Shown here: positions 1 through 13,500 of the stretch, piece by piece
Numbering within the stretch: position 1 is the stretch's first letter
Layout: each line of letters starts with the position of its first letter
Assembly: GCA_965277415.1 (NCBI GenBank)
Contig: CBDICS010000101.1
Span: 62,001-126,000 of the forward strand
Reading direction: 5' to 3'
DNA from: JAHDHW01 sp965277415
GTDB lineage: Bacteria; Bacteroidota; Bacteroidia; Chitinophagales; Saprospiraceae
Length of the DNA stretch: 64,000 bases
Notes under the pieces: generated by a model
Told to the model about the DNA's origin: nothing
The model's database searches: none
Seen by the model: only the letters and a program-made list of their open reading frames with translations
Position numbers and translations under genes: made by a program

Positions 1-164
1 TGCCGAAAAGAAATAATTCCAGTAGCGCAAGGGTTTTCATCACCAGGGTCTTGTACAGGTGGTTCTAGTGTGATCCCGCCAGAAGGAATAACCGGATCTG
101 TTTTACAAGCTCCGAAAAATAATAATGAAAATACTATTAAAATAAAAAATTGTATCTTTTTCAT
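1..164 (-). CDS. Lipoprotein, 5' part only (possible cytochrome-c-type protein)
   Basis: This gene runs off the left edge; only its first 54 codons are present. It starts at the ATG whose complement is 162-164. The N-terminus is a lipoprotein signal: MKK, a Phe/Leu/Ile-rich core and the lipobox FFGAC with Cys at residue 20. After it comes a Pro/Gly-rich linker, then DENPCATGIISF at the edge. A short linker followed by NPC-x-TG-(V/I)-(Y/I)-F is how many Saprospiria lipoproteins with a planctomycete-type cytochrome c domain begin, but the heme motif itself would lie outside the window. The neighbour at 242-1258 is a cytochrome c on the same strand, upstream of this gene, which fits a shared redox role. 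The lipoprotein start is clear; the cytochrome assignment is an inference. Confidence 0.6.
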   Translation of the reverse strand, partial: MKKIQFFILIVFSLLFFGACKTDPVIPSGGITLEPPVQDPGDENPCATGIISFR

Positions 165-191
165 GGACTAGGGATTAGTTTAATAATTTTT

Positions 192-228
192 CAATGAAGT
201 TGTTTTAAAATGGAGGTTGAGATTGATT
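192..228 (+). repeat. Interspersed intergenic motif, copy 1
   Basis: This 37-bp stretch contains the core GAAGTTGTTTTAAAAT followed by TGGAGGTTGAGATTGAT. Nearly the same 35 bp occurs in inverse orientation at 43728-43762, and the core recurs at 35725-35744, 35761-35781 and 43669-43690. It lies in the 77-bp gap between the first two minus-strand genes. Confidence 0.6.
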
Positions 229-241
229 AAAATAAGTTTAT

Positions 242-1258
242 TTATTGCGCCATCTGCTCAACATAAGCTCTAAGGTCTTCTACTTGCTGTTTACTCATAC
301 GCTCTTCAGGATAATGTGGCATATAAGGTTTATGGCCTGGCAAGGCATAAGTCCCGTAAGCAATAATTTGATATAATGAAAAGTGAGAATCCTTGGTAAT
401 TTTTCGATCTAAGTGTCGAAAACTCAAGCTAGAATTATCAAGAATATAATGAGAAACACCTTCAGCATGATGACAATGCAGACAGCTTAATTCATATAAA
501 TCTTTTCCACGGGCAGGATCACCTGTAAGTCCTTCATATCCAATATTTTTATCTGCTGGTGCATCATAAAAGTTCGCTGGAGATTTAGTAATATAAAAAG
601 ACCTCAACCATTTTCGAAGCGCTTCCTTATTAGCAGGGTTTTTCTTTTCGCTATTCAATTTTTCTAAATCAGCAACATCAAAACCCAAATCTTCTAATGT
701 AAATTCTAAGGTCCAGTAATACGCCAAAACGGCTTCTATTTCCCAATCCTCCATAGGCCGTCCTTGGGAACATTCTATAGCACAAAGTTGAATAGACTCT
801 CTCAGGTCTTCATGTGCTATTTCTATTTTTTCATCGCCATATTTTTTAACGTAATCATCATTATACCAAGATTCTCGATTCACAATTCCTTTGAAAGTTG
901 TTCCTTGTAGAAATGGTAAGCCTTTTTGTTTTACAAAGCTCAATCTGGTTTCTGGATCACTCACTCTTAAATCAGGGTCTTCTATTTCGAGATTATGGCA
1001 AGTTGTACAGACGTAATGTTTACTGATATATTTGGTTCGTTTTCCATCTGGCCCTATGGTACGCCCATCTTTCACCAACTCTTCTCCCATCCTTACCATT
1101 TCGGGATCAGGCTTGATATAGTGAGGTGGACGCTCCTCTCCTAATTCAAATTGAATTTCTTCGAGTGAACTTTGGTTAGTCCAGATATCTATGTCTTGAC
1201 TTCTTTCAGCTATCCAGATTAAGCTGAGACAAATTAAAGAGATGAACGTTTTTAGCAT
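242..1258 (-). CDS. Secreted di-heme cytochrome c
   Basis: The 338-residue protein has a short hydrophobic N-terminus (about residues 3-17) that looks like a signal peptide, so it should act in the periplasm or at the cell surface. Two CxxCH heme-binding motifs are visible: CTTCH at 84-88 and CLHCH at 259-263. The C-terminal part, from GDPARGKDLY to the end, has the layout of a class I cytochrome c domain, with a candidate distal Met near YMPHYP (about 303) and the usual final helix. The N-terminal heme domain is less typical, and two further Cys (about 159 and 163) lie between the domains. It probably carries electrons or is fused to a sensing or oxidising step; no partner enzyme is encoded next to it apart from the truncated lipoprotein downstream. 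The heme motifs are certain, the precise family is not. Confidence 0.85.
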   Translation of the reverse strand: MLKTFISLICLSLIWIAERSQDIDIWTNQSSLEEIQFELGEERPPHYIKPDPEMVRMGEELVKDGRTIGPDGKRTKYISKHYVCTTCHNLEIEDPDLRVSDPETRLSFVKQKGLPFLQGTTFKGIVNRESWYNDDYVKKYGDEKIEIAHEDLRESIQLCAIECSQGRPMEDWEIEAVLAYYWTLEFTLEDLGFDVADLEKLNSEKKNPANKEALRKWLRSFYITKSPANFYDAPADKNIGYEGLTGDPARGKDLYELSCLHCHHAEGVSHYILDNSSLSFRHLDRKITKDSHFSLYQIIAYGTYALPGHKPYMPHYPEERMSKQQVEDLRAYVEQMAQ

Positions 1259-1341
1259 AGTAGATAACAGGTCTTAAAAAATAAAGAAAACTTTAATATC
1301 TTTTATAGACCATACGGGAACTACTTGAAGGGGGGTTGCCT

Positions 1342-1378
1342 GATGCGTTTATTTTTTATTTTAAAAAGTAAACGCATC
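1342..1378 (-). terminator. Stem-loop in the gap after the first giant gene
   Basis: A perfect 10-bp inverted repeat (GATGCGTTTA / TAAACGCATC) encloses a T-rich then A-rich stretch that can extend the stem. It lies about 190 bp past the stop of the minus-strand gene at 1565-13567 and just before the next minus-strand start at 1258. No T-tract follows on the minus strand, so a terminator role is only likely, not shown. Confidence 0.4.
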
Positions 1379-1453
1379 TTAGCATCTTGCAAAAAACTAA
1401 GGGTGGTGCATCAAGAATAAGGCTGCTCACTAGTTTCAATCTGCACCAATTCT

Positions 1454-1521
1454 TTTGCCACAAAGACACAAAGGTGCATACTGCTCCATATCTTTGTGAC
1501 TTTGAGTCTTTGTGGCGAAAA
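1454..1521. repeat. Imperfect inverted repeat built on GCCACAAAGAC
   Basis: The arm at 1454-1473 (GCCACAAAGACACAAAG) pairs with the arm at 1500-1520 (CTTTGAGTCTTTGTGGC) with few mismatches. It lies 45 bp past the stop of the giant gene at 1565-13567. It could fold in the 3' end of that transcript. The 306-bp gap 1259-1564 holds this element and the stem-loop at 1342-1378; I see no gene in it. Confidence 0.55.
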
Positions 1522-1564
1522 CCTTGCATGTGATACACTGCCGCCAAAAAAGGTATCTATTTGA

Positions 1565-4500
1565 TCAAAAATCAGCAGCATTAATCGTGACAGAACGTGT
1601 ACAAGCAGGATCACTATCATCTATTATCGTAAAACTGAGTATAGAACCTCCTGATAATAATGGTCCAAAATTATAACTTCTTTGATACGTTCCACTTATT
1701 AGTGTTCCATTCACATTAGCTGACCAGCCAGCACTTGTATTTTGGCCTAGTACTGTTAAGGTAAAACGCATCTCATCATCTGAGCTATCTCCTGGAGTGC
1801 CCTGATTATTATACGTCACCGCTGATATGGCATGCAAGATATCACAAGTACTGGTACTCCTCCAATTGGCATTTGGATGGTAGACCGTCACTTCTTGATA
1901 GGCTAATGTCGGACTGGTATCACAGCTATCTGCCACAGTTGGAGATGGTGCGACAGGAATATTATCACAATCTACTGTGATATCATCTACTATGGATATT
2001 GATGGCCCCTCTGTATCTAGTATACTTATGCTCGCCGTACTCATAGCTGTGTTACCACAACTATCTCTCGCTGTAAACTGGACACTTGTACTACCCGTCG
2101 TCCCACAGGCTGCACTCAAGGCCGTGTAATCATTTGTTATAATAAAGCTATTGCAATTATCCGATGCTGTACCACCTCCATGATTGCCTAACCATAAGGA
2201 AATCGAATCATTTAGGTTTTGAGAACTATTGCATTCTAATACTAAATTCGAGGGCGCTACATCCCATACTGGGTCCGTTGTATCTTGAATCGTAATGATA
2301 CTATCTACTGTAATCGAACAGCTATTTCTTTGTACCGTCAAGGAGGCTGTTTTGCTTCCACAATTGGTATAAGATACATTATGTGGACCAATTCCGCTTG
2401 CTGTCGCGGGGCTGGCATTATTGCCAAAATTCCAGCTATAAGTTGTTCCTACACCTAGATCGGAGGAGGAAATCGTTATCACTTCATTGACACAGGCTGT
2501 AGTCAATGATAAATTAATCGTCGGACTCGTGATACAATCTGGATCATCACAGTCGATCAAGCCATCGCTATCATTATCCAAGCCATCTCCGCAGATTTCT
2601 ACACAGGCCACACTGATACTCGCATCTTGAAAATCGTTTACACCAGTATTGGTCTGAATGATGTTATAATTCCCAGGATGTGTGCCTGATGTCGTCGCCG
2701 ATCTCGTATCATTACTTTCTATGCTATTGTCCAATCCATTAATCCCTACCTCTGCTCCACTAGAAGCTGCCAGACTATCAGTAATCGAGCCATTTGTGGT
2801 AAATCCCGTTACGCCTGCCTCTGCTACATCAAAACAGCCATCTCCATCACTATCCAAATCTCGGTGATCCGGCATTCCATCTCCATCTGTTTCCTCTGAT
2901 GCTGACACCACTTTGAAATAGGTGTAGATCGCACTCATCACCGAATTACTTCCTGTACTCGTATGAGGATTCAAACTCATCTGAGTGCCTATCGTCAAAT
3001 CTTTATTCAATCCGAATTGGAGCGAATAAGAAAACCCATCCGCTTCCGAATTAGCCGTAAAGGCATTCGCAGGAATACTATTATTAATGACCTGACCATC
3101 AATTATAGTCTCAAAATTTGGAATCGTTTGTGCGCCATAACCAGAGCCATCTGTCAAGGATTCATTCGATAATAAACCCAGCATGATCACTCCATCAAAG
3201 TTCGAAACAGGTATGGCATTCGCATCTACCGTAGCCGTCAATACATCACTACTACTATCCACATCATAACTTCTTTCCCTCGCAAAGTTTTCAAAGGCGC
3301 CATTGGCACTTGGATCTTGTTTGACATTATCTAATACTATTGCACCAAGTAAGGTTTCATCCTGTAGACTCTTTGGCAATTGAACATCGGTCAAATCAAA
3401 ATCTATGTTTAAGGTTCCTGATCCAGATGGCAGTAAATTATCTAACTGGCTTTCCAATAAATACACCACAGAATACTCTGTTGAAACCTCCGCATTATCT
3501 GGATTACTTACACTATTATAGTAATAGGAATACCTATCTGTAAGGCCATAATAAAAACTATTCAAGGTACCCCCCGGGCCAGCAATCGTCAATATATCAC
3601 TCTGTGATAAGGGATTATAATCCCAGTTTAAACCCGGATCATTCACCATCCAGTTATCCCCAAAAGTTCCGGAACTTCCATCTGCTAGATGATCCCGTTC
3701 TCCCATAAAGTAGATCAATATAGCACGCGTCTCATTGCTGCCTTCCGGTACTTCAATACTCAAACTTGGTAAACCTCCAGTACCACTCCCTGTTGCCTGT
3801 GCTGTATTTTGGCTTAAGACCCGAACTGGATCAATGCCTCTTGCTGTTTCATTTAAATCCAATATCCCATCATTATCATCATCTATATCACAAAAATCAT
3901 CTATACCATCTCCATCCAGATCTTCACCTCCAGTATTCGATACTAAATAACAATCTGGATCATCACAATCGATCAAGCCATCGCTGTCATTATCCAAGCC
4001 ATCTCCACAGATTTCTACACAGCCTGTAGATATACTCGCATCCTGAAAATCGTTGACGCCTGTATTCGTTTGTACTACTGTATAATTTACCGTTGCATTT
4101 TGGGTATCGTCACTTTCTATATTATTGGCCAGACCATTCGCACCTACTTCCAATCCCGTAGAGGCAGCTAAACTATCTCTTATTGAACCATTCGTAGTAT
4201 AACCAGTCACTCCTGCCTCCGCTATATCAAAACAGCCATCTCCATCTGAATCCAAATCTCGGTGATCTGGCAGACCATCTCCGTCCGTTTCTTCTACTGC
4301 GGATTGGATTTTTATAAAAGAAAATCCAGCATTGTCTATCAAAGTATTGCTCGTACTATTATAAAAAGAGAGGCTTGTCGAAGTACCTATCGTAATATCC
4401 TTTTTAAGACCAAATTGAAGTGAATAAGTAAATCCATCCCCTTCTGAGCTTACACCAGGATAAGTATAGGTGTTCGATGGTATGGCATTATTTAGAATTT

Positions 4501-7500
4501 GACCATCGGTCACCAAATTATATCCAGGAATGGATTCATAGCCATATCTTGATCCATTGGTCAAGTTTTCATTTGATGCATGTCCTAGCATCAACACACC
4601 ATCAAAGTCCGATTTTGGAGAATGGTCAGCATCGACCAGAGCACTTAAGGTAGATGAAGTACTATTCAAACCTAAACCAACGCCGTCACTAAATTCAGTA
4701 AATATTTGTTCGCTTGCAAGACCTTGTTTGACGTTATCCAAGACGATTACTCCTAATAAGGTTTCATCTTGACCACTAGCTGGTAAATTAGTCCCTAATA
4801 AATCAAAATTGATATCAATATTTCCAAAACCACTTGGACATAATGCATCTAAATCACTTTCTAACAGATATACTATTGTATATTCTATTGAATACTTTGC
4901 ATTTAGTTCACCTAATCCCAGGCTAGTTTTATATCTATAATTAAAATCATTGGTGACTGGATTATACGAAGCAGAGATCGAATGACTACTACTTGAAATA
5001 GTGAACATATTATCTTGAGTAAAAGGATCATAATTGGAAACTGAACCTGGAACATTTATCGCATAATTATCGCCATAACTATTTGGGGTTCCATCACCCG
5101 TATGGTCTCGTTCTGCAATAAAATATAGTAGTAATGCCCTGTTTTCATTACTCCCTTGTGGAATATCAATATTTATTGACGGCAAGCCTCCTATACCACT
5201 TCCAGAGGCTTGTGCTGTTTTTTGAGTCAAAACCGTTACGGGATCAAAACTATCTTCAGATTCATTAGCATCTAGGACGCCATCGTTATCATCATCAATA
5301 TCACAAGCATCGCCTACTCCATCACCATCCAGATCATCCCCCCCAGTATTCGATACTAAATAACAATCCGGATCTTCACAATCTGTCAAGCCATCTCCAT
5401 CATTGTCCAAGCCGTCACCACAGATCTCGGGGACCAAACACCCGATAGAGACCGAAGCATCCTGAAAATCATTCGTCCCCGAATTCGTTTGAATAATCGT
5501 ATAAGTACCTGAGGTAGTAGCTGATTGAGAATCGTCACTTTCTATATCATCATCTAAGCCGTTTGTTCCTACTTCAACAGCAGTGGAAGCAGCCAAACTA
5601 TCTGTGATTGATCCATTTGTCGTAAATCCGGTTACACCAGCCTCAATCTTGTCATAACAGCCATCGCCATCGGAGTCTAAATCCAAATGGTCATCTATTC
5701 CATCCATGTCTGTATCTACAGTTTGGCAACCATTGCCTACTGCCTCCACAGTGGAAGTTAATCCATAAACTTGATCTCCCCCAGTCAAATCATATAGGAG
5801 AGTAGTAGAAATTACACCAACTGAAGAAGTAGGGGGTACAAAGCTAAAGATATTGCCACTCCCTGTTCCTCCAAAAAGGACTCCTGAACCATCAGATGAT
5901 AATCCAAAGGTGTTGTTTGGAAGTTTCCCAAGATCCTGATGACTTACATAATTGTTATCATCATCTATTACAACACCATATAGTCTAACATTCGAACTAC
6001 TTGAGGTTGGCCTCCAAGCAATGTAAACTAATCCATTCAGGAAAATAAAGTCTCCCGCAGCGTTTCCAGAAAAAGTCTTCCAGATAGAAGAAGTACCATT
6101 CTCAGGATTGATTCTATGAATTTCAGAGGAACTTGAGCTTCCAACATAAGCTAAACCATTTTCATCAAATGAAACTGAATTCACATCCCAGTCTGTATCT
6201 GAAAAAGGAATAACAGCCACAGATGTAACTGATCCAGTTGATAAATTAACCCTATATAAATGATTTGAATTTTGGCGAACTTGATATAATTGTCCATTAG
6301 GAGCAAAGCCTATATCTCCAATCCAACCAGAGTGTGACGTAGTGACAACATTGGTTTGAGTTGGTGTTCCATTAATATTGCTAATTTCTATAATTTGATC
6401 ATCTTCATTATTGACCCAAATAGCATTATTGAATGTAAGACAGATAAGCCCTTCATCCACATCTCGAATTCCATCATTATCATCATCTAAATCACAAGAA
6501 TCCCCGATCCCATCCGCATCTGTATCTGTATCACCCGAATTAGAGGCAAGATAACAATCCGGATCTTCGCAATCGATCAAGCCATCGCCATCATCATCTA
6601 AACCATTTTCACAAATTTCTGGGGTATTGATTTCAATTTGATAATCTTCGACTTCTCCTGCATTTGCCGAACCTGTGATCGTATTACAATCTCCAGAACC
6701 ATTACAAATACGCAGCCTTGCAAAGCTGTTTCCTAAAGACGCTCCAGCAGGTACTGTAAAAGTCAAAGTTGCAGAAGTCGCATTATTAGCAACTATCTGA
6801 TCATTTAAAAGCTGTTCTCCGGAATCATAAAAATCGCCATCTCGATTATAATCGATCCAAACATTTAAATATACATTTCCCCCTGTTGTATTAATTAAAT
6901 TGATTGATTTATTATAGGTCTCTCCTGGATTTAATATAGGGAAAAGTATTCCATCATCATCCATACCATCTCCATCTGCTAGTGTACTGGCTTTAGCACC
7001 TGATTCATAATCTACAGTCTTTCCTAATGAAAGGTCACTTGTATGATTAACATTATCATAGTTTGAAATTAAATGCCTTGGCCCATCACTTGCGAGACTA
7101 GTATTATAGCTATTAGGTGCATCACCGAAGTCAATAGGTAATTCAACTGAGGCACATCTTGCTCCATCATTTAAGTTCAAACCAGAAACTGAATTGGTGA
7201 AAAGAACTGTTTGACTACTGCTAAAATTAGAAACAACCGGAACTGTTGATAGATTTAATCGATATACATTCCCTGTACTATTACAATAAGCATAGAAAAA
7301 ACCATCCGCATCAAAAAAGACTGCTCCATATCCAGACCACACTGAACAGGTCGCGCCAGATGAACCTAAAGACCTCACCTGCCCTGTAACTGGATTTACT
7401 TGTACTAAGTAATGAGGACTAGACACATCTGTTCTTCTTATACCATAAAGCATTCCATCAACTGGGTTAAATGCCCAATCTGCCGTTTGCATAGAAGTAA

Positions 7501-10500
7501 ACGTACCAAAGAAGCTAGTACTTCCTAGGTATTGCAAATAGGTAGAAGAAGTAGGGTTTAAGTCTACTTTATAAAAGCCAGAAAGTGCATTAGCCGTTAA
7601 GAACAATACACCATTTTCATCTATATCTCCTGTATTATAAGTTAAAGTAGGTAAACCAGCTATTGGTCCAATGAGCTGAGTATTCCAGGTACCATCTGTT
7701 TTTTGCACTGAAACTGAAAGTGTGGCATCATTAGCTGCATCATTATAACCCCAGATCCGATTATCTATTAAGTTATAACCAATTGCATTTAGATTAGAAG
7801 AATGGGCATCATTACTTTGAGTATCATCACCAGTCAATAGGTTGATACTATTCCATTGCGAGCTAAGTCCTTGTACCTGAAAAGCTGTAGCTGGGCAATT
7901 CATAGGGTCAAAATCAGTTAAAAAATTATCCCCAACACAATCCGCAATGTCCAGCATGTTTTTAGGTGTCAATGCAATATTATAAATAGCCACATCATCA
8001 ACCAAACCTGTATAGGCCCGTGTCCCAGAACCATTATCTGCTGCTGTACTAAATTGTGCCAGTAAACCACCACTATTACTTGCCCCTGATCTACTATTAA
8101 AACCAGTGACCGCATCAACTGGATAACCATCTAAATACAGCCAAGCAAGATTCGTCGATCCCCCATCATACACAAATCCGACATGGTGCCATTCTCCATC
8201 ATTTGGAAATGCAATTGATGCCGTTCTACGAGTATTACTCTCGGTTACTGTTAGTTGTAGATTACCCGAACTATTTAATTTTAATAACATACCATTTGTC
8301 GAGCCACCTTCATCATATAATACCTGATTTGTATTGAGTACACTTGGTTTTATAAACATAGAAAGGGAACGATAAGTAAAACTATTATTTAAAAATGTCC
8401 CATCATTCAATTGGATACCTGATGTATTATATCCCGCAGAGATATTGCCTTCAACTGCATCTGAAGAATAAGTCAAACCAGGTGTATTCGAAGGATGATG
8501 GCCATTTCCACTTACATCTATTACTGTAGAAGTTTCAAAAGTATAAACTGCCTCAACATTAGAAACCGTATTTATATTACAACTTGTGGGAGGGCAAGCA
8601 ATTTGAATGTTAATATCTTGAAAGTCATTAGTCCCTGAATTTGTTTGTGTAATCGTATAGTTTCCACTATGACTCCCAGCTGTAGTAGCAGATTGCGAAT
8701 CATCACTTTCTATATCATCATCCAAGCCATTAGCGCCTACTTCCGCAGCAGTTGTAGCCGCCAAGCTATCAGTCACTGAACCATCTGTCGTAAATCCAGT
8801 TACACTAGCTTCTATTTTATCATAACAACCATCGCCGTCGGAGTCGAGGTCCAAATAATCAGGTGTCCCATCATTATCCGTATCACAATCTTCATTAAAC
8901 ACTTCTAATGCATACAATATCGGAGAACCAGTTCCTCCAAAACTGATATCCAAATTGCCATCGGATACAGTTGTTGTAAATATACGCGTACCTGCTACAC
9001 AATCACCAAATTCACTTTTAGGATTATAGTTCGTTATGACATTAATTCCTTCCAATGCAATGTTTATTTTCCTCCCATTCCCATTAGGCCAGCAGTCTCT
9101 CCAATGAAATATAACTCTATAGTTTCCATTACTAATTGGAAGTGCATAAGTAAAAGTGCTCGATGAACCTGCACTTCTATAGGAAATATAAGGCGTATCA
9201 TCTGTTGTAGACCCCGGAAGGTTTCCACTATCCAAATTAACCGTATCAGAACTATGAGTCCCTGCTCCATTACCTCCACTCAAACCAGTCTCTACTGACC
9301 ATACTCGTCCACGCGTATCTGTATAAGCACCTCCTCCTACATTGAAACGATATATTGCAGGGCATTCATCCACATCCCGAATTCCATCATTATCATCATC
9401 AATATCATCTTCCTCACAAATATTATCGCCATCAATGTCTGCGCAAAATGCAAAAAGTATATCTTCTACCTCTCCTTGTGCAGCAGCTCCATAAGGTACT
9501 TCAATCGCACTAGCGTCTATACTTAATCGCAATCGCAAAAACACTGAATCTGGTATGGTAATATTGGGCACATCAAAAACAGGTGTATGGATACTGAGTC
9601 CGCTACTTGCAGGAATCGTAACTATGGTAGACCTTTCTAAAGTATCCAGAAAATCTCCATCTTCATTCCAATCTATAAATGCACTTAAATAAGCAGTGGA
9701 AACACTATTATTAGTTACTTCCACGGGGAGTGTAAAACCTACTGCACCAGATGAAGGTTGTAAAACACTTACACCATCCATGGCATCCTCGTCACTACCA
9801 TCTCCTGTAGCATCTATATTCGCTTGAGCATTTGTCTCTGTATCAGGAGCAACTGTACCTAAGTATAAATCGGGTAGTAAGGTAGATGCTGCTGCGACAG
9901 GAATGACATTATATCCTAAATCATATGTCGTTGGTGCATCACCATAATCATAAGCCACCCCTGTTATATTTACCCGGCAAGTCTCAACTGTTTCGCAGCC
10001 ACCTGCAGTCATTCCTTTGATAGAAACATCTACAAAGCCATTAGCAATATCAAAAACATTTACAGTATAATTTGTAGCCGCCGCATTTGGATTAGTAAAA
10101 ATGCCACTCGTTCCTGAAGCCCATTGGATGGATGTTGCACCAGTTACGGTATAGTTGAAATTTATAGTTGTAGTTGCTGCTGAAATTGAAGCTGGACAAG
10201 TACCACTGATCGTTGGAGCAACTTCTCCGGTGATACCTGTAGCATCCGTCCCTATATTACTTTCGTTTGTAGCATTATAGCCTGTTGGAATATTAAGTAA
10301 TTGAGCAGATAGGTTGGCTAATCCTGTACCTATTGCTAAATCTATTGTAAAAGTACTTATACCATTGGGAAGGGTGTAAATATCTAAAGTATCCGTACCA
10401 CTTCCATTATAGAGGGCATTAGATACTGCCGGATAGCTTGGATGATAGGTATTGACGGAAGGTAAGACTAAACCATTGGTAAAGCCATATGGTTCAGAAG

Positions 10501-13500
10501 CATAAGTCGTATTTGTGCCTGTTAAATTTAAGGCCAAATCAATATTACTGAATGTTCCTCCTGAATTATTGGTAATAGTAATCCTTGCTGTGGTGTACCC
10601 CTGTTCACAAATTGTATTTTCGGGAATATCTATTGCTATAGACAATAAATCACCTGATGGACAAGAAGAAGTAGGCACTACTACTACATCATCTGAGGTA
10701 TGTGCAGTCCCATCAAAGCCACCTAAATTGGTAGCAGATCCCGCATTGAAATTGATATCTGGTGCGATGCTTGGATTTTGGTGTATTACTGATACACTAC
10801 TTGCTTCAAGCCCCACACTAAAATCATATGTCCCTGAGCTAGTCCCTGACACATCATATGTATATTGAAAAGATGCACATTCTCCGGCCTCTAATACCTG
10901 GAATTCTTTTAATCTAAATGTCCATGCATCATTTCCTCCATAGCTATTCACTGTTTTATCACCGCTAATTCCAGAAGAGGAGTATCCAAAGATTTGGTAA
11001 CTATTGTCCTGAACATCATAGATAAAATCTCGACCTCCATCGCCACCAGTTCCCCCAATGGTTTTGTCCCACAACACATTCAAATCAGTATCTACTTCAA
11101 GTATCCAAACATCAGAACTACCTTTCGAACTTTCTGACTTTTCGCCACTAATATTAGAAGCACTTGTTCCTAATAACATAAAATTACCACTGGGTAATTC
11201 TTTGATAGATCCAGGAGCATCATAACCAGTCCCTCCTATTGTCTTCTCTTTGAGGAGCGCTCCTGTCGTTCCATCTAATTTTATCACCCACATGTCGGAT
11301 GCCCCCCTTGAATTCTCCGATTTATCCCCTCCACTATTTGATGAAGAATAACCTTGTATTAGGATATTACCACTACTTGTTTCGTATGGTGTATTTCCGC
11401 GCGAAATTAAATCGATACCTGATCCCCCTATGTTTTTTTGCCAAACAATAGAACCTGTACTGTTTATTCTCACTGCCCAATAATCTGAAGAACCTATATT
11501 ATTTTCTGTTTTGTTACCGCTGATACTTGAATAGGAATATCCAAACATAAAGTAATCACCATTCGCTAAACCTATAAGAATTGGTATTATATCTGGGTCG
11601 CTTCCCCCATAAATTCGCTGCCAAACGATATTTCCGCTAGCATTAAGCTTTAAAACCCAATAATCACTTTGTCCAAAGCTTGTCGATGTTTTATCACCAG
11701 AAATCCCAGAATAAGAGTGTCCAGATACTAGATATCCTCCATCGGAAGTTTGAATGATTCCTGTTAAATTATCATTTGACGTTCCTCCAAATGTTCGCTG
11801 CCATTGAATATTACCAGAGGAATTTAATTTGATAATCCAATAATCTTCTCCCCCCTTGGACGCTCCTGTCTTATCTCCACTTATTGACGATAATGAATAG
11901 CCCCCTATAATATACCCCCCATCAGTTGTATTGTCCATGCTAGTGGGAACATCATCGGCATCCCCACCATACCTTTTCTGCCAAAGTATATTACCGTCTT
12001 TATCGTGTTTGATAATCCAATAATCTATCCCCCCTCGTGAGGAAGAGGTTTTATTACCACTTATTCCGGAAGAACTACGGGATACATTTAGGTAGTTTCC
12101 ATCGCTGGTCTCCAGAGCACCCGGAGAAGCATTAGCTAGCTCATCTAATGAACCTCCAAATACTTGTTGCTTATCAGCATTGAGTATTGAGGCTAGATTT
12201 GGTATTACGTTCAAGTCATTTAATGAAAATCCAGCCCCAACATAGGGAGTAGGGTTTATTTTTGCGTCAGCATTTCCATTATTACATACATTCACTTCAT
12301 AGGTTAGTAAACCATCACATATGAGCCCCGTATTGGTCACATCCATAAAGAGTTTAGCTTGCGGGGCACATGTTCCGGCATCAACTCTTATTGTTCCTGA
12401 GCTAAAATTATTATTAGTATTTTTTTCCGTATTTTCATTTAACTGACTTGTTGTTAAGCCATAAGTCAATGGAACACTATTGATTCCTAAAGCCCCATCG
12501 ATATTTACTACAGCATATAATAAATTAGTAGTTTCTAAATTCAAACTAGTGATCGTTCCATTATAACTGCCACCACCTGTAGTAATATTTTGAGTACCTG
12601 CATCTATCGTAATTAAATGATCAGCAGAGGGACTTGTCGGATCTCTGTTATAAAATGCTATTTTTAAATTGGCATTAAAATCAATTTCTCCAACATTAGT
12701 AACTGTAAAATCTGCAGAAAATGTACCCGGTGGCGTATTACAACCACTAGCCGTAAATGAAGTGATATTTACAGCTAAATCATAGAAATATTCAAATGGT
12801 GGAGCCCCACAAGCTGAGTTTATAATATTTTCAGTCAGGTTAATTACATCATTTTCCAGACTTTGATAGTCTACCGCTGAAAAATACCCGCCAGGACTCG
12901 CTATTGTATTCAAAGCAGTACAAGCTGTAGCAGGACCAATGGCCATGACAACAATGTAAAACCCATCATCTTTTAGTTCTTGTGCAATATTTAAGGCTGC
13001 CCCTTCAATTTGAAAACAATACGCATCAGTCATCAACACCACTACTTTTGGTGTTGTCCTCCCACTTACATAATTACTACTCACCGCTGTTCTGGCTTCT
13101 TGCATCGCTCTATAAATACTTGTCCCTCCGCTCAATGTTCTTGCAGCACTTTCATATAAAAGGACATCACTTAATGCTATAGTATAGTTTGCTCCAGCTG
13201 AAGCAAAAGCATATCGATACCAAGTATTCGTATGTGCAAATTCGCTAATAGAAAAACGACTTTCTGAATTGGCTATTCCCAAACCATTTACTCGGGTAGC
13301 TAAAGCTGAAATAAAAGCTCGACTTTGAATATTTTCAAGAGCATCAACCGAACCACTTTGATCATTGATCAGAAAAAGGTCTAAACCACAATCAGTAGAA
13401 GTCATGGGTGCTTCTATCGCTTTTGACTCTGGAGTAGTATTGTTAGTAATGATAGCAAGAAAAGTACTAAAGGCTTGTAATTCAAACAGTAATAAAAGTA

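Noticed and set aside
1356..1620. Two overlapping minus-strand frames of 63 and 69 codons
   Set aside because: They run across the hairpin region and into the giant gene's stop, with no protein-like pattern; the inverted repeats explain the sequence better.
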